Counted from the stretch's first letter, positions 52,110 through 63,710 are shown. The stretch is 64,000 bases of DNA from an uncultured Rhodocyclaceae bacterium (GCA_907163075.1 CAJQTY010000002.1:310001-374000), one strand, 5' to 3'. Translations and numbers: made by a program. The notes: generated by a model from the sequence alone, not told the origin.

Positions 52110-54569
52110 ATGTCTAATTCAAAAGATGCCTACGTTGATAGCACGGCACTTCGTGCCGAAGTCGACAACAAACTGCTCAAGTCTGTTGCAGCCGAGCCTA
52201 TAACTGCAAACACCAAAGAGCTCTACAAAGCGCTATCACTGGTAGCGCGCGATCAACTGGCGCAGCGCTGGGTAAACACGCAGGTTGACGACCGGAAGAA
52301 GAAGGTTCGTCGCATCTATTACATGTCAATGGAATTCCTGGTCGGACGGGCGCTAAACAATGCGCTGTCGGCGCTTGATCTACGTGCCAGTTCGGAAGCC
52401 GCGTTCGCGGCGGGCGGCGGACCGTCGCTCACCGAACTCATCGAATGCGAACCGGATGCCGCGCTCGGCAATGGCGGCCTCGGCCGCCTGGCCGCCTGCT
52501 TCCTCGACTCGATGGCCACGCTCGAACTTCCCTCCTGGGGCTACGGCATGCGCTATGAGTACGGCATGTTTGCGCAATCAATCATCAATGGCGGACAGGT
52601 CGAGCATCCGGACTCCTGGCTGATCGACGGAACACCATGGGAATTTCCGCGCCCCGGCACACACTTCACCGTCAATTACGGCGGCACCGCCGAACACCAT
52701 GGCGAGTGGGCAGAATGGAACCCGGCCGAATCCGTCGAAGCCCGCGCCTATGATTATGTCATCCCCGGTCATGGCACCGACCGCGTCAGCACCCTGCGCC
52801 TCTGGAAGGCCGGGGCGCCGGCGCACATTGATCTGAATGCGTTCAATTCCGGCGACTACGCACGCGCCGCCGAATTCAAGAACCGCTTCGAGAACATCTC
52901 CTGGGTGCTCTACCCGAACGACAGCACCCCGGCCGGGCGCGAACTCCGCCTGCGCCAGGAGTACTTCTTCGTCGCCGCCTCGCTGCAGGATATTCTGTTC
53001 CACCACCTGGAAGAGTACGGCAACCTGCACAACCTGGCCGATCAGGTGGCCATCCACCTCAACGACACGCACCCGGCCATCGCTGTCGCCGAGTTGATGC
53101 GACTGCTGTGCGACGAGTACGGCATGCTCTGGACCGAAGCCTGGGGACAGTGCAAGCGGATCTTTTCCTACACCAACCACACGCTGATGCCCGAGGCGCT
53201 GGAAACCTGGCCGGTCGGCATGATGAACCAGTTGCTGCCGCGCCACATGCGGATCATCTATCGCATCAACCTGGATTTCCTCAAGGAGGTGGAACTGCGC
53301 TTCCCCGGTGACATTGAACTCATCCGCCGGGTCTCGCTGATCGATGACGCGGATGGCCACGAAGACAACAAGCGCGTGCGCATGGCGCACCTGAGCATCG
53401 TCGGCAGCCATCGGGTCAATGGCGTTTCGCAACTGCATTCGGATCTGATGGTACAGACGATCTTTGCCGACTTTGCCAAGCTCCACCCGGAACGTTTCCA
53501 CAACAAGACCAACGGCGTTACACCGCGCCGCTGGGTGTCACAGGCCAATCCGGGTCTGTCCGCTCTGCTCGACGAACGTATCGGCAAGGACTGGCGACTG
53601 AATCTCGACCGCCTGCAGGAACTGCGGCCTCTGGCCAACGACGACGGTTTCCGCGCGTCGTTTGCCGCCGCCAAGCGGACCAACAAGGTCCGTCTGGCCG
53701 ATTACATCAAGCGCGAGACCGGCATCGTCCTCAATCCGGACAGTCTGTTTGACGTGCAGGTCAAGCGCATCCACGAATACAAGCGGCAACTGCTCAATGT
53801 GCTGCATGTCATCACGCACTACAACGCGATTCTGCACGGTCTGGCCGACAACGCCGCGCCGCGCTGCGTGATTTTTGCCGGCAAGGCCGCCTCGTCGTAT
53901 TACATGGCCAAGCAGGTGATCCGCCTGATTCACGACGTCGCCAACGTGATCAATAGCGATGCGCGCGTCATGGACAAGCTGAAGGTGGTGTTCGTCCCCA
54001 ACTACGGCGTTTCCGTTGCCGAGCTGATCATGCCGGCGGCTGATCTTTCCGAGCAGATATCGACGGCGGGAACCGAAGCTTCGGGCACCGGTAACATGAA
54101 GTTTTCGATGAACGGCGCCTTGACCATCGGCACCGAGGATGGCGCCAACATCGAGATTCGCGACAACGTCGGTGCCGAGAACATTTTCATCTTCGGCAAT
54201 ACGACGCCTCAAGTCGAGGCGCTGCGCCGATCCGGCTACGACCCGAAATCGATCTACCACAGCAATGCGATGCTCAACGAAACATTGAACAAGCTCGATG
54301 GCGGATTCTTTTCCCCCAGCGACCGGAAGCGTTATCACGACGTCTTCAACAGCCTGGTCAATTACGGCGATCACTATCTCTTGCTGGCCGACTACCCGGA
54401 CTACATTACAACGCAGGCCAAGGTGGACGCGCTTTACCTGACACCCACCGAGTGGCAGCGCAAGGCCATCCTCAACGTCGCCGGAATGGGCGCCTTCTCG
54501 TCCGACCGAACCATTCGCGACTACGCTATCGATACCTGGAATATGGGATCATTACTGAAGAAGGTTTGA
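52110..54569 (+). CDS. glgP: Glycogen/starch phosphorylase
   Basis: 819 residues, GT35. Removes glucose 1-phosphate from glycogen ends with PLP. Motifs: RRIYYMSMEFLVGRALNNALSAL at the N-terminus, ALGNGGLGRLAACFLDSMATL, QVAIHLNDTHPAIAVAELMRLL, FAGKAASSYYMAKQVIRLIHDVANVIN and the PLP-lysine segment EASGTGNMKFSMNGALTIGT. All catalytic parts are intact. First gene of glgP-glgB-glgX-malQ; four bases before glgB. Confidence 0.97.
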   Translation: MSNSKDAYVDSTALRAEVDNKLLKSVAAEPITANTKELYKALSLVARDQLAQRWVNTQVDDRKKKVRRIYYMSMEFLVGRALNNALSALDLRASSEAAFAAGGGPSLTELIECEPDAALGNGGLGRLAACFLDSMATLELPSWGYGMRYEYGMFAQSIINGGQVEHPDSWLIDGTPWEFPRPGTHFTVNYGGTAEHHGEWAEWNPAESVEARAYDYVIPGHGTDRVSTLRLWKAGAPAHIDLNAFNSGDYARAAEFKNRFENISWVLYPNDSTPAGRELRLRQEYFFVAASLQDILFHHLEEYGNLHNLADQVAIHLNDTHPAIAVAELMRLLCDEYGMLWTEAWGQCKRIFSYTNHTLMPEALETWPVGMMNQLLPRHMRIIYRINLDFLKEVELRFPGDIELIRRVSLIDDADGHEDNKRVRMAHLSIVGSHRVNGVSQLHSDLMVQTIFADFAKLHPERFHNKTNGVTPRRWVSQANPGLSALLDERIGKDWRLNLDRLQELRPLANDDGFRASFAAAKRTNKVRLADYIKRETGIVLNPDSLFDVQVKRIHEYKRQLLNVLHVITHYNAILHGLADNAAPRCVIFAGKAASSYYMAKQVIRLIHDVANVINSDARVMDKLKVVFVPNYGVSVAELIMPAADLSEQISTAGTEASGTGNMKFSMNGALTIGTEDGANIEIRDNVGAENIFIFGNTTPQVEALRRSGYDPKSIYHSNAMLNETLNKLDGGFFSPSDRKRYHDVFNSLVNYGDHYLLLADYPDYITTQAKVDALYLTPTEWQRKAILNVAGMGAFSSDRTIRDYAIDTWNMGSLLKKV

Positions 54570-54573
54570 CATC

Positions 54574-56767
54574 ATGCTGAACAAACTGGCCGTTATTTCC
54601 CTATGCCGGGGGGAACATGGTGATCCGTTTTCCGTACTCGGACTGCACGCCGACGCCAAGGGTCGTCTCTGGCTGCGCACCCTGCAGCCGGGCGCGAAAT
54701 CGGTTTCCGTGATTGACTCCGAAAGCGGTCAGGTGCTGGTTGAACTGACGCAACGCAAGATCGAAGCGCTGGGCGGTGCCTCGGGGTTTTTCGAGGCCTC
54801 CATTCTCGGACGCAACAAGCCCTTCGATTATCGCCTTCGGATTGTCTGGCCAGCCGGTGAGCAGGAAATCGATGACCCCCTACCGTTTTTCCATGGTTCT
54901 TGGCGAGCTCGATGTCTGGCTGCTGGCCGAAGGTTCCCACTTGCGGCCCTACGAGCGCCTCGGCGCGCACCTGCGCGAGAATGACGGTGTGCAGGGAACA
55001 GCCTTTGCCGTCTGGGCACCCGATGCCCAGCGGGTAAGTGTCGTTGGTGACTTCAATTCATGGGACGGCCGTCGCCATCCCATGCGGCTGCGTCGTGAAT
55101 GCGGCGTCTGGGAACTCTTTCTGCCGGGTGTCGGGGTCGGTGCCTGTTACAAATACGAAATACGCTCGCAGGAAGGCCAACTGCTTCCGCTCAAGGCTGA
55201 CCCCTATGGCTTTGCGGCGGAGCTGCGGCCATCGACGGCCTCGATCGTCTGCGCCCTGCCGCAGACCGAGACGCGCTCGGCCATTGCCGTCGGTAGCAGG
55301 CTGAACAAACCGGTATCGATCTACGAAGTCCACCTCAGTTCCTGGCAACGGGCGGAGGACGGCGGCTTCCCGAACTGGCAGCGTATTTCCGAAACACTGA
55401 TCCCTTATGTCATCGAGCTTGGCTTCACGCATCTTGAACTGTTACCGATTTCTGAACACCCCTACGACGGTTCATGGGGCTATCAACCGCTTGGCCTGTA
55501 CGCGCCAACAGCACGTTTTGGCTCGCCACAGGGATTTTGCGATTTCGTGTCGGCCTGTCACACGGCCGGACTCGAGGTTATCGTCGACTGGGTGCCGGCT
55601 CATTTCCCAACCGACGAACACGGTCTCGGCCGATTCGACGGCAGACCGCTTTACGAGCACGCCGACCCGCGTGAAGGCATGCACCAGGACTGGGGAACGC
55701 TGATTTACAACTTCGGCCGGCGCGAGGTTTTCAATTACCTGATCGGCAACGCTCTCTTCTGGATCGAGCATTACGGCGTCGATGGCCTGCGTGTCGACGC
55801 CGTGGCCTCAATGCTCTATCGTGACTACAGCCGCTCGAGCGGCGAATGGGTCCCCAACATTTACGGCGGACGTGAAAATCTCGAAGCAGTACATTTCCTG
55901 CGCCGCATGAACGAGATACTTGGTCAGGAATGCCCCGGTGCAGCGACCTACGCCGAGGAATCGACGGCCTGGCCGTCGGTCAGCCGGCCGCCGTCGATGG
56001 GCGGGCTAGGCTTCCACTACAAGTGGAACATGGGCTGGATGCACGATATTCTCGACTACATGATGCGCGAGCCGATCCATCGCCGGTATCACCATAACCA
56101 ACTCACTTTCGGTTTGCTCTATGCCTTTACCGAAAACTTTGTCCTGCCCTTGTCGCACGACGAGGTAGTGCACGGCAAGGGCTCGCTGATCAGCAAGATG
56201 TCCGGCGACTACTGGCAGAAATTCGCCAACCTGCGCGCGCTATACGGCTTTATGTGGGCTCATCCGGGCAAGAAGCTGCTGTTCATGGGCGGCGAGATTG
56301 CTCAATGGAACGAATGGAACGATCAAAGTTCGCTCGACTGGAACCTGCTTGACTTCCCGCAGCACAAGGGCATACATCGCCTGATCAGCGATCTCAACCA
56401 ACTCTATCGCAACACGCCGGCACTGCACGAAATCGATTTCGATCCGGCCGGATTCAAATGGATTTCGGCCAACGATTCCGACAACTCCGTAATCGCATTC
56501 CTCCGCCTCGGCATTGATCGAACCCGCGCCGTGCTGTGCGTCTGTAACTTCACGCCAGTCGTCCGCAAAGACTATCGACTAGGTGCGCCCGGCCCCGGCG
56601 TTTACCGCGAACGCCTCAATACCGACTCGGAGCATTACGGCGGCAGCAATGTCGGTAATCCGTTGGGCAAGGTCGATGCCGAGCACATTCCGTCGCACGG
56701 CAACGAATGGTCACTGTCTTTGACCCTCCCGCCACTGGCCACCGTGTTCCTCGAATGGGAACACTAA
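54574..56767 (+). pseudogene. glgB: 1,4-alpha-glucan branching enzyme, frameshifted
   Basis: Branching enzyme (GH13) that makes alpha-1,6 links in glycogen. The first about 100 codons read in one frame (GEHGDPFSVLGLHADAKGRLW, ..AGEQEIDDP), then the remaining 620 or so in another ([30 protein letters not shown].. to the stop). The join is at C5 (54876-54880): with four C the protein is continuous (EIDDPYRF) and about 730 residues long, the normal size. The catalytic domain is intact: [54 protein letters not shown]. Either a homopolymer sequencing error or a real one-base insertion. The 3' end overlaps glgX by 13 bases. Confidence 0.9.
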
Positions 56768-58767
56768 ACGCTGGCGGTAGCCTGAAGGACGGGCGGTCCT
56801 GGCCTCTCGGGGCGCACTGGGACGGCTCCGGAGTCAATTTCGCCCTGTTCTCGGCGCACGCCGAGCGGGTGGAGTTGTGCATCTTCGAGGGTGATGCAGT
56901 AGTACATACACTGCACCTCCCCCGATGCACCGACCAGGTTTGGCACGGCTATTTGCCAGGCGCCGCGCCAGGCCTCTGCTACGCCTATCGTGTACACGGC
57001 CCGAACGCCCCCGGTCACCGCTTCGACCCGCGCCGTCTCTTGGTCGACCCCTATGCGCGCGAACTAGCCGGGAATTTCTCCTACGACGCCTTTCCGCCGC
57101 CGGCCAGCGTGCTGAAAGCCCGTGTGGTGGACGAGGCGTTCGACTGGGGCTCGGATAAGCCGCCGGCCACTCCCTGGGCTGACTCGGTCCTCTATGAAAT
57201 TCATGTTAAAGGGGCGACGTACAAGCATCCCGGTGTTCCCGAAGCACTGCGTGGAACCTATGCCGGACTGGCCTCGCCCGCCATGCTTGAGCATTTTCGG
57301 CGCCTTGGCATCACCGCCGTCAATCTCCTGCCGGTGCACTACTTCCTTGACGAGGAACGTCTGCGGCATGCCGGGCTAAGCAACTACTGGGGCTATAACA
57401 CGCTGGCGTTTTTTGCGCCCGAGGCGCGCTATGCCGCCCGCACCGACGGACAGTCGGTCATCTCCGAATTTCGCTCGATGGTGCGTACGCTGCACGCCGC
57501 GGGCATTGAGGTCATTCTCGACGTGGTTTTCAACCATACCGCCGAAACTGACGAAAACGGGCCAACAGTCTCGTTTCGCGGTATCGACAATTCGAGCTAT
57601 TACCGCCTGCCGGCCGGCAACCCCAATATCTACGAAAACTTCAGCGGCTGTGGCAACACGTTTAACCTCGCCCATCCACGTGTTCTCCAACTGGTCATGG
57701 ACGCACTGCGCTACTGGGTCGAGGAGATGCATGTCGACGGTTTCCGTTTCGACCTGGCGGCCACCCTCACCCGCGACAGCTGCTTCCTTGCCGCCGTCCG
57801 GCAGGATCCCTTGCTGGCACGGGCCAAGATGATCGCCGAACCTTGGGACCTCGGGCCCGATGGCTATCACCTGGGCCGTTTCCCGCCGGGCTGGGGTGAA
57901 TGGAACGACCGTTTTCGTGACGTCACGCGCGCTTTTTGGTTAACCGGCGAAGCCGAGACCGCAGTAATGGCGCAACGAGTGGCCGGGTCGAGCGAAATCT
58001 TTCGCCATAACGGACGTGCGCCGCAGGCTGGCGTCAATTTCATTACGGCGCATGACGGTTTTACCTTGCGCGATCTCGTCAGCTATCAGCACAAGCATAA
58101 CGAACTCAATGGCGAGAACAACCGCGACGGACACGGACACAACCTATCCTGGAATTGCGGTGAAGAAGGTGAAAGCAGCGACCCGATCGTCCGGCAACGA
58201 CGCTACCATCTCGAGCGCGCGTTGCTGACCAGCCTTTTTGTCGCGCAGGGCGTGCCGATGCTGCAGGGCGGCGACGAACTCGGCCGCACGCAATCCGGCA
58301 ACAACAATGCCTATTGCCAGGACAACGCCTTGACCTGGATCGACTGGCAGCACGCCGACACAGAACTGATCGAGTTTACAGCCGGACTCATCCGCCTGCG
58401 GCAGCGCTTTTCGCAACTCCGGAGTAGTACCTGGCTAACCGGCCAGATCAACGCGCGCGGCAAACGTGACATTGTCTGGTGGCATCCGGGTGGGCGCGAG
58501 ATGAGCGGCACCGACTGGCATTCGCCGCCGCGTGGCGCCCTGGCTTTCTTTCTGGCGCCCGAAGTTACAGCCGACGCCGGCGAAAATGCCCAGACGCTTC
58601 TCGTCCTCATCAATCGGGATTCCGACGCGCAGACTTTCCATCTGCCGCCGGGCTCCTGGCAACAAGTTTGCGACAGTAGTAGCAGCGCACCTTTCGCGAA
58701 CTCGCTGTCACGCGTGGATACCAGTTTGGTGGCAGCACGCAGCGTACAATTGCTCGCTCAGGAATAG
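56755..58767 (+). CDS. glgX: Glycogen debranching enzyme GlgX
   Basis: 670 residues, GH13 isoamylase type; removes short alpha-1,6 branches left by phosphorylase. ATG 56755 ([23 protein letters not shown]) overlaps glgB by 13 bases; the frame upstream is a shadow. N-terminal CBM48 region [19 protein letters not shown], catalytic part [33 protein letters not shown] (nucleophile Asp), [17 protein letters not shown] (acid Glu) and [22 protein letters not shown]. All essential residues are seen. Translationally coupled to glgB and 13 bases before malQ. Confidence 0.95.
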   Translation: MGTLNAGGSLKDGRSWPLGAHWDGSGVNFALFSAHAERVELCIFEGDAVVHTLHLPRCTDQVWHGYLPGAAPGLCYAYRVHGPNAPGHRFDPRRLLVDPYARELAGNFSYDAFPPPASVLKARVVDEAFDWGSDKPPATPWADSVLYEIHVKGATYKHPGVPEALRGTYAGLASPAMLEHFRRLGITAVNLLPVHYFLDEERLRHAGLSNYWGYNTLAFFAPEARYAARTDGQSVISEFRSMVRTLHAAGIEVILDVVFNHTAETDENGPTVSFRGIDNSSYYRLPAGNPNIYENFSGCGNTFNLAHPRVLQLVMDALRYWVEEMHVDGFRFDLAATLTRDSCFLAAVRQDPLLARAKMIAEPWDLGPDGYHLGRFPPGWGEWNDRFRDVTRAFWLTGEAETAVMAQRVAGSSEIFRHNGRAPQAGVNFITAHDGFTLRDLVSYQHKHNELNGENNRDGHGHNLSWNCGEEGESSDPIVRQRRYHLERALLTSLFVAQGVPMLQGGDELGRTQSGNNNAYCQDNALTWIDWQHADTELIEFTAGLIRLRQRFSQLRSSTWLTGQINARGKRDIVWWHPGGREMSGTDWHSPPRGALAFFLAPEVTADAGENAQTLLVLINRDSDAQTFHLPPGSWQQVCDSSSSAPFANSLSRVDTSLVAARSVQLLAQE

Positions 58768-58780
58768 AGGAACAGCACCA

Positions 58781-60344
58781 TGCCATTTAACCGACACAGC
58801 GGCATTTTGCTGCACCCGACATCACTTCCCGGCCCGCACGGGTCCGGCGATCTGGGGGCTTCGTCCTATCATTTGTCGACTGGCTGGTCGCCGGAAGCCA
58901 GACGCTGTGGCAGATACTTCCGCTCGGCGGCATCGGACCGGGAAACTCACCCTACATGAGTCCCTCGGCCTTCGCCGGCAATGAATTGCTGATCGATCTG
59001 GTTCAGTTGCGCGATGCCGGCTGGCTGACCGACGCCAATCTGGCACCCGATCCGGCGTTCACGGACACGCGCGTCAACTACGCGGCGGTGCAACGTTTTC
59101 GCATGGCACGACTGCGTCTGGCCGCGGAACACTTCTTTGCCGACGTTCGACGCGAGGCGCACAAGGATTTTTCGGCATTCTGCACCCGGGCCCACGAATG
59201 GCTGGACGACTACGCATTATTCATGGCACTGAACCGGCGCTACGGAGGCCACGGCAAGGTTTGGCAGGACTGGCCGACAGCGCTGGCACGGCGCAAGCCC
59301 GATGCTTTGCGTGAGGCTACAGAGGATCTCGCCGAAGAATGCAATTTCTGGAAATTCTGCCAGTGGCGTTTCTATAGCCAATGGTTGGCACTCAAGGATT
59401 ATGCCAATACCCGAGGCATTCAAATCATCGGTGACGTGCCGATTTTTGTTTCTCCCCACAGTGCGGACGTCTGGGCCAATCAGCAGTTATTCGATCTGGA
59501 TCACCGTGGTAATCCGCGCGTGGTAGCCGGCGTTCCGCCCGACTATTTCAGCGCTACCGGACAACATTGGGGCAACCCTCTCTACAACTGGCCGGCCCAT
59601 GCCGACGACGGCTATCACTGGTGGATAGAACGGATGCGCGCAACGCATGCGCTTTGCGATATCGTCCGTATCGATCACTTCCGCGGCTTCGAATCTTACT
59701 GGGAAATCCCGGCCGGCTCGGAAACAGCGATCAACGGTCAATGGCGTAAAGGGCCGGGCATTGCCGTGTTCGCCGCATTGAACAAGGCACTGGGCAAGCC
59801 GCACGACAAGAGCCAGGGAGCAATCAAGATCATCGCCGAGGACCTCGGCATCATTACGCCCGAAGTCCGGGCACTGCGCGAGAAAATCGGCCTGCCCGGA
59901 ATGCGGATACTGCAGTTCGCCTTCGACGGGCACACAGACAATCTTTATCTGCCGCACAACTTCGAGGCCAATACCGTCGTTTATACCGGCACCCACGACA
60001 ACGATACGACCGTAGGTTGGTGGAATTCACTGGCTGCACATGATCAGGATTATGTGCGTCGCTATCTTGGTGTCAGCGGAAACTCCATACAGTGGGACAT
60101 GATCCGTGCCGCATCAGCCTCGGTCGCGGCGTTCTCGATCATTCCCATGCAAGATGTTCTCGGGCTTGATTCATTTCACCGCATGAACCAGCCGAACGTT
60201 GCCGAAGGCTCCTGGGAATGGCGCTTCGTATGGACTCAGGTGGCGCCATGGCATGCACAGCATCTTGCAGAACTGACGCGTTTGCATGGGCGCATTCCCA
60301 GAAGACGATCGGACGTGCATGCAACGGCGAGTCACGTCATCTGA
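58781..60344 (+). pseudogene. malQ: 4-alpha-glucanotransferase, frameshifted
   Basis: Amylomaltase (GH77) that transfers maltooligosaccharides released by GlgX. The gene starts at ATG 58781 (AGAGGAA before it) with MPFNRHSGILLHPTSLPGPH, GSGDLGASSYH, the canonical MalQ N-terminus. At T3 (58872-58874) the frame breaks: with one more T it continues HFVDWLVAGSQTLWQILPLGGIGPGNSPYMSPSAFAGN and the rest. The main part is open to 60344: VPIFVSPHSADVWANQQLFD, DIVRIDHFRGFESYWEIP, IIAEDLGIITPEVRALRE, TGTHDNDTTVGWWN. Full length would be about 521 residues. A read-through from the internal ATG 58956 would lack the first third of the substrate site. Second homopolymer shift in this operon. Confidence 0.9.
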
Positions 60345-60473
60345 GCCGCGAACTGCAATCGGATATCGCTTGATGGCAAGGGAACATAGAATGTTTCAAA
60401 AAGTACTTAAGGTACAATCCACAGGCTTGTGAAAATTACCATTTCGTTTTTCCACCTCTAGAAGGACAAAATC

Positions 60474-60899
60474 ATGGCCGAGACGACCCCTAAGACCCCC
60501 GCCAAGAAGACCGACGCCGGCACCCAGCCCGCGGCCGCCAAAAAGCCCGCGGCCGCCAAAAACGCCCTTGTCGCAAAACCTTCTGCTGCAAAGAAACCCG
60601 CTGTCGAAGCCGCTGCCGCTGAACCCAAGGCCGTAGCCGCTGCTTCCGAGCCGAAGTCCGTGGCCAGCAAACCTGCTGCTGCCAAGAAACCGGCCGTCGC
60701 AAAAACTCCAAAAGCCCCGGCAGCCAAGCCAGCGGACGAGAACCCCGGCACAATGGAAGTCTCTCCCGAGCAGCGTTATCGCATGGTCGCAGAGGCCGCT
60801 TACTATAATGCTGAACGCAATCAGTTCACGAGCGACCCGTTGCGTGATTGGATTGAAGCCGAAAGCCGCATCGCGGCGCTGCTTGGCGACAGTAAGTAA
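60474..60899 (+). CDS. DUF2934 protein with a histone H1-like Ala/Lys/Pro tail
   Basis: 141 residues. Residues 1-95 are almost only Ala, Lys, Pro and a few others in short repeats (AAAKKPAAAKN, SAAKKPAVEAAAAEPKAVAA, AAAKKPAVAKTPKAPAAKPA), like histone H1-type nucleoid proteins and PHA-granule phasin tails. The C-terminal 45 residues, SPEQRYRMVAEAAYYNAERNQFTSDPLRDWIEAESRI, form the DUF2934 domain. Clear GGA-rich site (AGAAGGA) 8 bases before ATG 60474. Could bind DNA or polyphosphate/acidic polymers; function unknown. Confidence 0.88.
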   Translation: MAETTPKTPAKKTDAGTQPAAAKKPAAAKNALVAKPSAAKKPAVEAAAAEPKAVAAASEPKSVASKPAAAKKPAVAKTPKAPAAKPADENPGTMEVSPEQRYRMVAEAAYYNAERNQFTSDPLRDWIEAESRIAALLGDSK

Positions 60900-60913
60900 G
60901 CCAACTCGCAGAG

Positions 60914-60950
60914 CGCCGACCGGCGGAGCTGCAAACGGCTCCGGCCGGCC
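60914..60950. terminator. Hairpin between convergent DUF2934 and glgA genes
   Basis: CCGG..GGAGC (60920-60929) can pair with GCTCCGGCCGG (60938-60948) around a short loop, with a one-base bulge. Located between the two stop codons. T-run is weak on both strands. Confidence 0.45.
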
Positions 60951-60967
60951 AGTTACCTTTCAGGCGG

Positions 60968-62413
60968 CTAGGCAAGAAGACTGCGGTAGAGCACCTCGTA
61001 GTGCGCCGCAGAATCATCCCAAGAATAATCTTGCACCATCGCACGGCGCTGGATTTGCCGCCATGTGGTTTCGTCATGGTAGAGCGCACAGACCTCGCGG
61101 ATACGTGCGCCAAGCGCATGGCGACCCGGGTCGTCGAAGACAAAACCGGTCGCCGTGTCGGCGGCAAGGTTGTCCGCAGTCGCGTCGACCACCGTATCGG
61201 CAAGTCCGCCAACCCGGCGTACGAGAGGCAAGGTGCCGTAGCGCAGGGCAAAGAGCTGTGTCAGCCCACAAGGCTCGAAACGCGACGGGACGAGAAGAAC
61301 ATCGGCGCCTGCCATGAAGCGATGTGCCATCGTCTCGTCATAACCGATATATACCGCAACCTTTTCCGGGTTGGCTGTTGCTGCGTACTTGAAACCCGCT
61401 TCCAGGTCGCCATCCCCCGTTCCGAGCACGATCAGTTGAGCGCCTTCCCTGAGCAGATCGGGCATCGCAGCGAGCAGCAGATCCATGCCTTTTTGCGAAA
61501 AAAGCCGGCTGACCACAGCGAACAGCGGTCCTTCCGCCTGGCTGGAAAGGCCAAATTCTTTCTGAAGCGCGAGCTTGCAGGCCTTTTTCCCGTCCAGGCT
61601 GTCAGCACTGTAGGACTTGGCGATGACCGGATCATCCGGATTCCAGATGTCGTAATCGACGCCATTGAGGATGCCGGACAAATCGCTTCCACGATCGCTT
61701 AGCACACCCTCCAGACCACAACCGAATTCCGGGGTACGGATCTCCAGGGCGTAAGTCGGGCTGACAGTTGTAATTCTGTCTGAATAAACAAGACCGGCCT
61801 TCATGAACGATATCTTGCCGTGAAATTCAATCCCGTGTGGGGTCAGCTTGCGCGCAGACAACCCCAGTTCGGCGTGACAGTCCATCGGGAAAATACCGCG
61901 AAAGGCCAGATTGTGAATGGTAAATACGCTTGGCGTTTTCAGCCCCGGATTCTGGGCCATGTAGACTGGAACCAGCCCGGCGTGCCAGTCATGCGCGTGC
62001 ACAACGTCGGGCCTCCATTCGGGGTCGAGTTCGCCGGAGGCGATGTGCGCAGCGACCCAACCCAGCAGGGCAAACCGGCGGTGATTATCGTTCCAGTCAT
62101 AGCCATCAGGGCCGACATAGGGATTCCCTTCTCGCGCGTAGAGAAAGGGTGCATCAATCACGTATGCCTGCAGCCCACTATCCGGCAACCGGCCCAAGCT
62201 CAGCGTCACGACGGCGGCGCCAAACACCGGACCAATCCGGAATATAGGCTTGAGCCCGACCACTCCATTTAGAATACCGGGAAACCCTGGCAAAAGAACG
62301 CGGGCATCAAGCCCGCGTTTGGCTAGTGCGGGGGGCAGCGACCCAAGTACGTCCGCCAGGCCCCCCGTTTTGACCAGAGGATAGATTTCTGCAGCAACGT
62401 GTAATATGCGCAT
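60968..62413 (-). CDS. glgA: Glycogen synthase (ADP-glucose type)
   Basis: 481 residues from ATG 62413 (MRILHVAAEIYPLVKTGGLADVLGSLP), the family start with the ADP-glucose binding Lys in KTGGLADV; the upstream 24 codons are not needed. GT5 fold: VVHAHDWHAGLVPVYM, FTIHNLAFRGIFP, TVSPTYALEIRTPEFGCGLEGVL and LSGILNGVDYDIWNP, then PSRFEPCGLTQLFALRYGTLPLVRRVGGLADTV with the conserved Glu. Elongates glycogen. 25 bases after glgC in the same direction, thus glgC-glgA operon, convergent with the DUF2934 gene. Confidence 0.97.
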   Translation of the reverse strand: MRILHVAAEIYPLVKTGGLADVLGSLPPALAKRGLDARVLLPGFPGILNGVVGLKPIFRIGPVFGAAVVTLSLGRLPDSGLQAYVIDAPFLYAREGNPYVGPDGYDWNDNHRRFALLGWVAAHIASGELDPEWRPDVVHAHDWHAGLVPVYMAQNPGLKTPSVFTIHNLAFRGIFPMDCHAELGLSARKLTPHGIEFHGKISFMKAGLVYSDRITTVSPTYALEIRTPEFGCGLEGVLSDRGSDLSGILNGVDYDIWNPDDPVIAKSYSADSLDGKKACKLALQKEFGLSSQAEGPLFAVVSRLFSQKGMDLLLAAMPDLLREGAQLIVLGTGDGDLEAGFKYAATANPEKVAVYIGYDETMAHRFMAGADVLLVPSRFEPCGLTQLFALRYGTLPLVRRVGGLADTVVDATADNLAADTATGFVFDDPGRHALGARIREVCALYHDETTWRQIQRRAMVQDYSWDDSAAHYEVLYRSLLA

Positions 62414-62438
62414 CGATTTATAGTAGTTATAAATAATC

Positions 62439-63710
62439 TCAGGAAAGCCGTTCAAGCATCTGCCGTGTGACCAGGGTAACGCCATTGTCGGTGCGCCGGA
62501 AACGACGAGCGTCCTCGACGGGATCTTCGCCGATGACCATTCCGGGAGGAATGTTGACGCCGTGATCGATGATGCAGCGGTTCAACCTCGCTCCGCGGCC
62601 AACTTCAACGTCCGGCAAAAGCACCGACCAATTAACCTTGGCGTAGGAGTGTACGCGGCACGCCGAAAACAGCAACGAGCGGTTCATTTCTCCCGAAATG
62701 ATGCAGCCGCCGGACACGGTGGACTCAATGGCGATGCCATGGCGATCAATCTGATTGTGCACGAACTTGGCGGGCGGCAGTTGCTGCTGATGCGTCCAGA
62801 TCGGCCAGTTACGATCATAAAGGTTCAAGGCCGGCTCAGTCGCCGTCAGGTCGACGTTGGCTTCCCAGTAGGCATCAACGGTCCCCACATCGCGCCAGTA
62901 ATCTTCCTTGCCGGCTCGCTCTTCAGGAGCGTGGACGCAACTCCGATCGAAGGAATGCGACATCGCGCAACCGTTCCGCACCGCACGCGGAATAATGTCC
63001 TTGCCGAAGTCATGGCTGGAGGTCACGTCGGCAATGTCGCGCAACAACTCGCTGTACAGATACTTGGCATTGAAAATATAAATCCCCATACTGCACAACG
63101 AGCGATCCGGCTTGCCGACTACATGGGGCGGATCGGCGGGTTTTTCGACGAACTCGGTAATTCGTCGGTTGGCATCCACTGCCAACACCCCGAACCCGCT
63201 GGCGTCCTTGCGTGGAACCTCGATGCAGGCGACGGTGCACTCGGCTCCGCTTTCCACATGATCAACGAGCATCGCCGCGTAGTTCATTTTGTAAATATGG
63301 TCGCCGGCCAAAATCACAACGTACTCCGGCGCCGGCCTGTAATTCTCGAGAATATCTATGTTCTGGTAAACGGCATCCGCCGTTCCGCGATACCAGGACT
63401 CCTCATCCACGCGTTGCTGAGCAGGCATCAAATCAACGAATTCATTGACTTCGCCGCGCAGGAAGCCCCAGCCCCGTTGCAGGTGGCGTAACAAGCTGTG
63501 GGACTTGTACTGCGTAACGACCCCAATGCGCCGGATGCCTGAATTGACACAGTTGGACATGGCAAAATCAACGATCCGGTACTTGCCGCCGAAATAGACG
63601 GCTGGCTTTGCCCGATTGTCAGTCAATTCATACAGCCGACTTCCGCGACCGCCGGCAAGCACCAAGGCCACCGCTCTGCCGGGCAACTGAAAAGTTCGTC
63701 TTTCTAACAT
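62439..63710 (-). CDS. glgC: Glucose-1-phosphate adenylyltransferase
   Basis: 423 residues. Makes ADP-glucose from ATP and glucose 1-phosphate, the controlled step of glycogen synthesis. Nucleotide-binding [39 protein letters not shown], catalytic Asp in [18 protein letters not shown], glucose-1-P site FVEKPADPP and the C-terminal left-handed beta helix ([25 protein letters not shown]). Ribosome site GGAG about 10 bases upstream. Follows pgm (71 bases between), so substrate supply and synthesis are clustered. Confidence 0.97.
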   Translation of the reverse strand: MLERRTFQLPGRAVALVLAGGRGSRLYELTDNRAKPAVYFGGKYRIVDFAMSNCVNSGIRRIGVVTQYKSHSLLRHLQRGWGFLRGEVNEFVDLMPAQQRVDEESWYRGTADAVYQNIDILENYRPAPEYVVILAGDHIYKMNYAAMLVDHVESGAECTVACIEVPRKDASGFGVLAVDANRRITEFVEKPADPPHVVGKPDRSLCSMGIYIFNAKYLYSELLRDIADVTSSHDFGKDIIPRAVRNGCAMSHSFDRSCVHAPEERAGKEDYWRDVGTVDAYWEANVDLTATEPALNLYDRNWPIWTHQQQLPPAKFVHNQIDRHGIAIESTVSGGCIISGEMNRSLLFSACRVHSYAKVNWSVLLPDVEVGRGARLNRCIIDHGVNIPPGMVIGEDPVEDARRFRRTDNGVTLVTRQMLERLS

